A DNA stretch of 33,744 nt from CAZIAK01 sp964537035 (lineage in GTDB: Bacteria > Planctomycetota > B15-G4), in NCBI GenBank assembly GCA_964537035.1, contig CAZIAK010000047.1:1-33744 (forward strand). Direction: 5' to 3'. The notes beneath the pieces were generated by a model that worked only from the letters and a program-made list of their open reading frames with translations, did no database searches and had not been told where the DNA came from. Both the position numbers and the translations under genes were made by a program. Position 1 is the stretch's first letter; each line of letters begins with the position of its first letter. Positions 33,126 through 33,744 of the stretch are shown here, in pieces.

Positions 33126-33146
33126 CTCGTTACTGGGAGAAAGCGG

Positions 33147-33437
33147 ATGCTCGTCGTCGTAAGCTATGATGTCTCGACTACCAGCGGTGCTGGCCGAAAG
33201 AGGCTCCGCCGCATCTCCAAGGCCTGCCTGAACTACGGGCAGAGAGTCCAGAACTCGGTGTTCGAATGCGTCCTCGGCTACGACACTTGGACGACCCTTC
33301 GGCTGCAGCTCCTAGACGAGATCAACCCTGACGAAGACAGCCTGCGGTTCTACTTCCTTGGTAACAACTTCCAGAACCGCGTCGAGCACCACGGCACCAA
33401 GTCACTCCCAGACCTACAGGGACCGCTGATCCTCTGA
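33147..33437 (+). CDS. cas2: Cas2
   Basis: The structural partner of Cas1 in spacer acquisition. It has 96 residues with a ferredoxin-like fold signature: MLVVVSYDVST with the conserved Asp8, GRKRLRRISKACLNYGQRVQNSVFEC and SLRFYFLGNN. The length is normal for type I-C. GGGAGA lies six bases upstream of the ATG. It is the last gene of the operon, followed by the CRISPR leader. Confidence 0.95.
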   Translation: MLVVVSYDVSTTSGAGRKRLRRISKACLNYGQRVQNSVFECVLGYDTWTTLRLQLLDEINPDEDSLRFYFLGNNFQNRVEHHGTKSLPDLQGPLIL

Positions 33438-33621
33438 ACGGCCTGCGCGAACCCATAGCTCACATGCCCTCCCCGGGAGGTTCGCGGACGAGGCATCTCC
33501 TTGCGACTCAAGCACTTGCGGCCGCAGCGTGGTCGAGCGAGCCTTCGCCGATCTCTTTTGCCCCAGGTTCGCGAAACAGCTCCCTCAAGTTCAGCTCTGC
33601 GAAGCGGTTACGATGACAGCG
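33438..33621 (+). promoter_or_regulatory. CRISPR leader region
   Basis: 184 bases between the cas2 stop and the first repeat, without a credible gene. It should hold the array promoter and the Cas1-Cas2 docking sequence. Two features are visible: a near-palindrome CCTCCCCGGGAGG (33468-33480) shortly after cas2, which may be a weak terminator or protein site, and the 9-mer AGGTTCGCG at 33478 and again at 33565. The repeats start in the orientation expected when the leader lies upstream. Confidence 0.7.
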
Positions 33622-33744
33622 GTCGCCCCCCACGCGGGGGCGCGGATTGAAACCATGGCTTGCCGCAGCCAGGACAGGACCACATCGGTCGCCCCCCACG
33701 CGGGGGCGCGGATTGAAACGCGCTGTTCGTTGGTCTGCAATGCC
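33622..33744 (+). CRISPR. Type I-C CRISPR array, first two repeats, truncated by the window end
   Basis: Two identical 32-base repeats at 33622-33653 and 33688-33719, each beginning GTCGCCCC and ending GGATTGAAAC, the usual type I-C ends. A 7-bp stem (CGCCCCC with GGGGGCG, 5-base loop) lies in the repeat and ATTGAAAC would form the Cas5-generated handle region. The single complete spacer is 34 bases (33654-33687). The second spacer starts at 33720 and is cut by the window edge. The flanking CG before both repeats makes the repeat edge ambiguous by two bases. The array is on the plus strand next to cas2. Confidence 0.96.

Noticed and set aside
33478..33573. AGGTTCGCG occurring twice in the CRISPR leader, considered as a degenerate repeat
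   Set aside because: It does not match the CRISPR repeat, and two copies of a 9-mer are too little to call a separate element; mentioned only as a possible leader motif.
33508..33699. Small minus-strand frame crossing the CRISPR repeats
   Set aside because: Its repeated peptide simply reflects translation of the 32-base repeat.

Overview
This is a GC-rich bacterial window that looks like part of a metagenome-assembled genome. It has two 100-base runs of N, and the second is flanked on both sides by the same 55-base sequence. The organism is not certain. The long CarboxypepD_reg-type surface protein, the DUF1570-like zinc peptidase with lectin and TPR parts, the TlpA-type lipoprotein thioredoxin, the ECF sigma/zinc anti-sigma pair and the M28-type protein together suggest Planctomycetota or a similar lineage. 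No rRNA, tRNA, insertion sequence or integrase is visible.

Left part (1-24.2 kb), chromosomal housekeeping and envelope genes. A partial OafA-type acyltransferase (+) faces two minus-strand genes, a multi-repeat carboxypeptidase-regulatory-like protein and a TlpA-like lipoprotein. An FmdB-type zinc-ribbon gene (+) follows, with a repeat-built tail. A 27-bp perfect inverted repeat separates it from a minus-strand gluzincin. Beyond gap 1 lie an ECF sigma factor with its anti-sigma factor and an M3 oligopeptidase lipoprotein. A three-gene minus-strand block follows: a TIGR03546/TIGR03545-like membrane fusion protein, a small anchored coiled-coil protein and an MscS channel. On the plus strand come a secreted cyclophilin-FKBP fusion and a tightly packed six-gene run: Tat-type class V aminotransferase, lectin-fold protein, methyltransferase, DegT aminotransferase, LegB-like SDR and GT4 glycosyltransferase. 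The last three look like nucleotide-sugar synthesis and transfer. A minus-strand M28-family protein with altered active-site motifs ends this part.

Right part (24.4-33.7 kb), a type I-C CRISPR-Cas locus on the plus strand: cas3, cas5, cas8c (with a probable internal cas11 start), cas7, an AAA+ ATPase with a DUF4143-like C-terminal half, cas4, cas1, cas2, a leader and the first two 32-nt repeats of an array that runs off the window. Cas5, Cas7, Cas8c and Cas11 would form Cascade, Cas3 would degrade target DNA, and Cas4-Cas1-Cas2 would acquire spacers. The ATPase is not a standard I-C component. It sits exactly between the interference and adaptation halves, has its own AT-rich upstream palindrome and ends 4 nt before cas4. 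It is the most interesting item here and may be an accessory module of the CRISPR system or a passenger gene.
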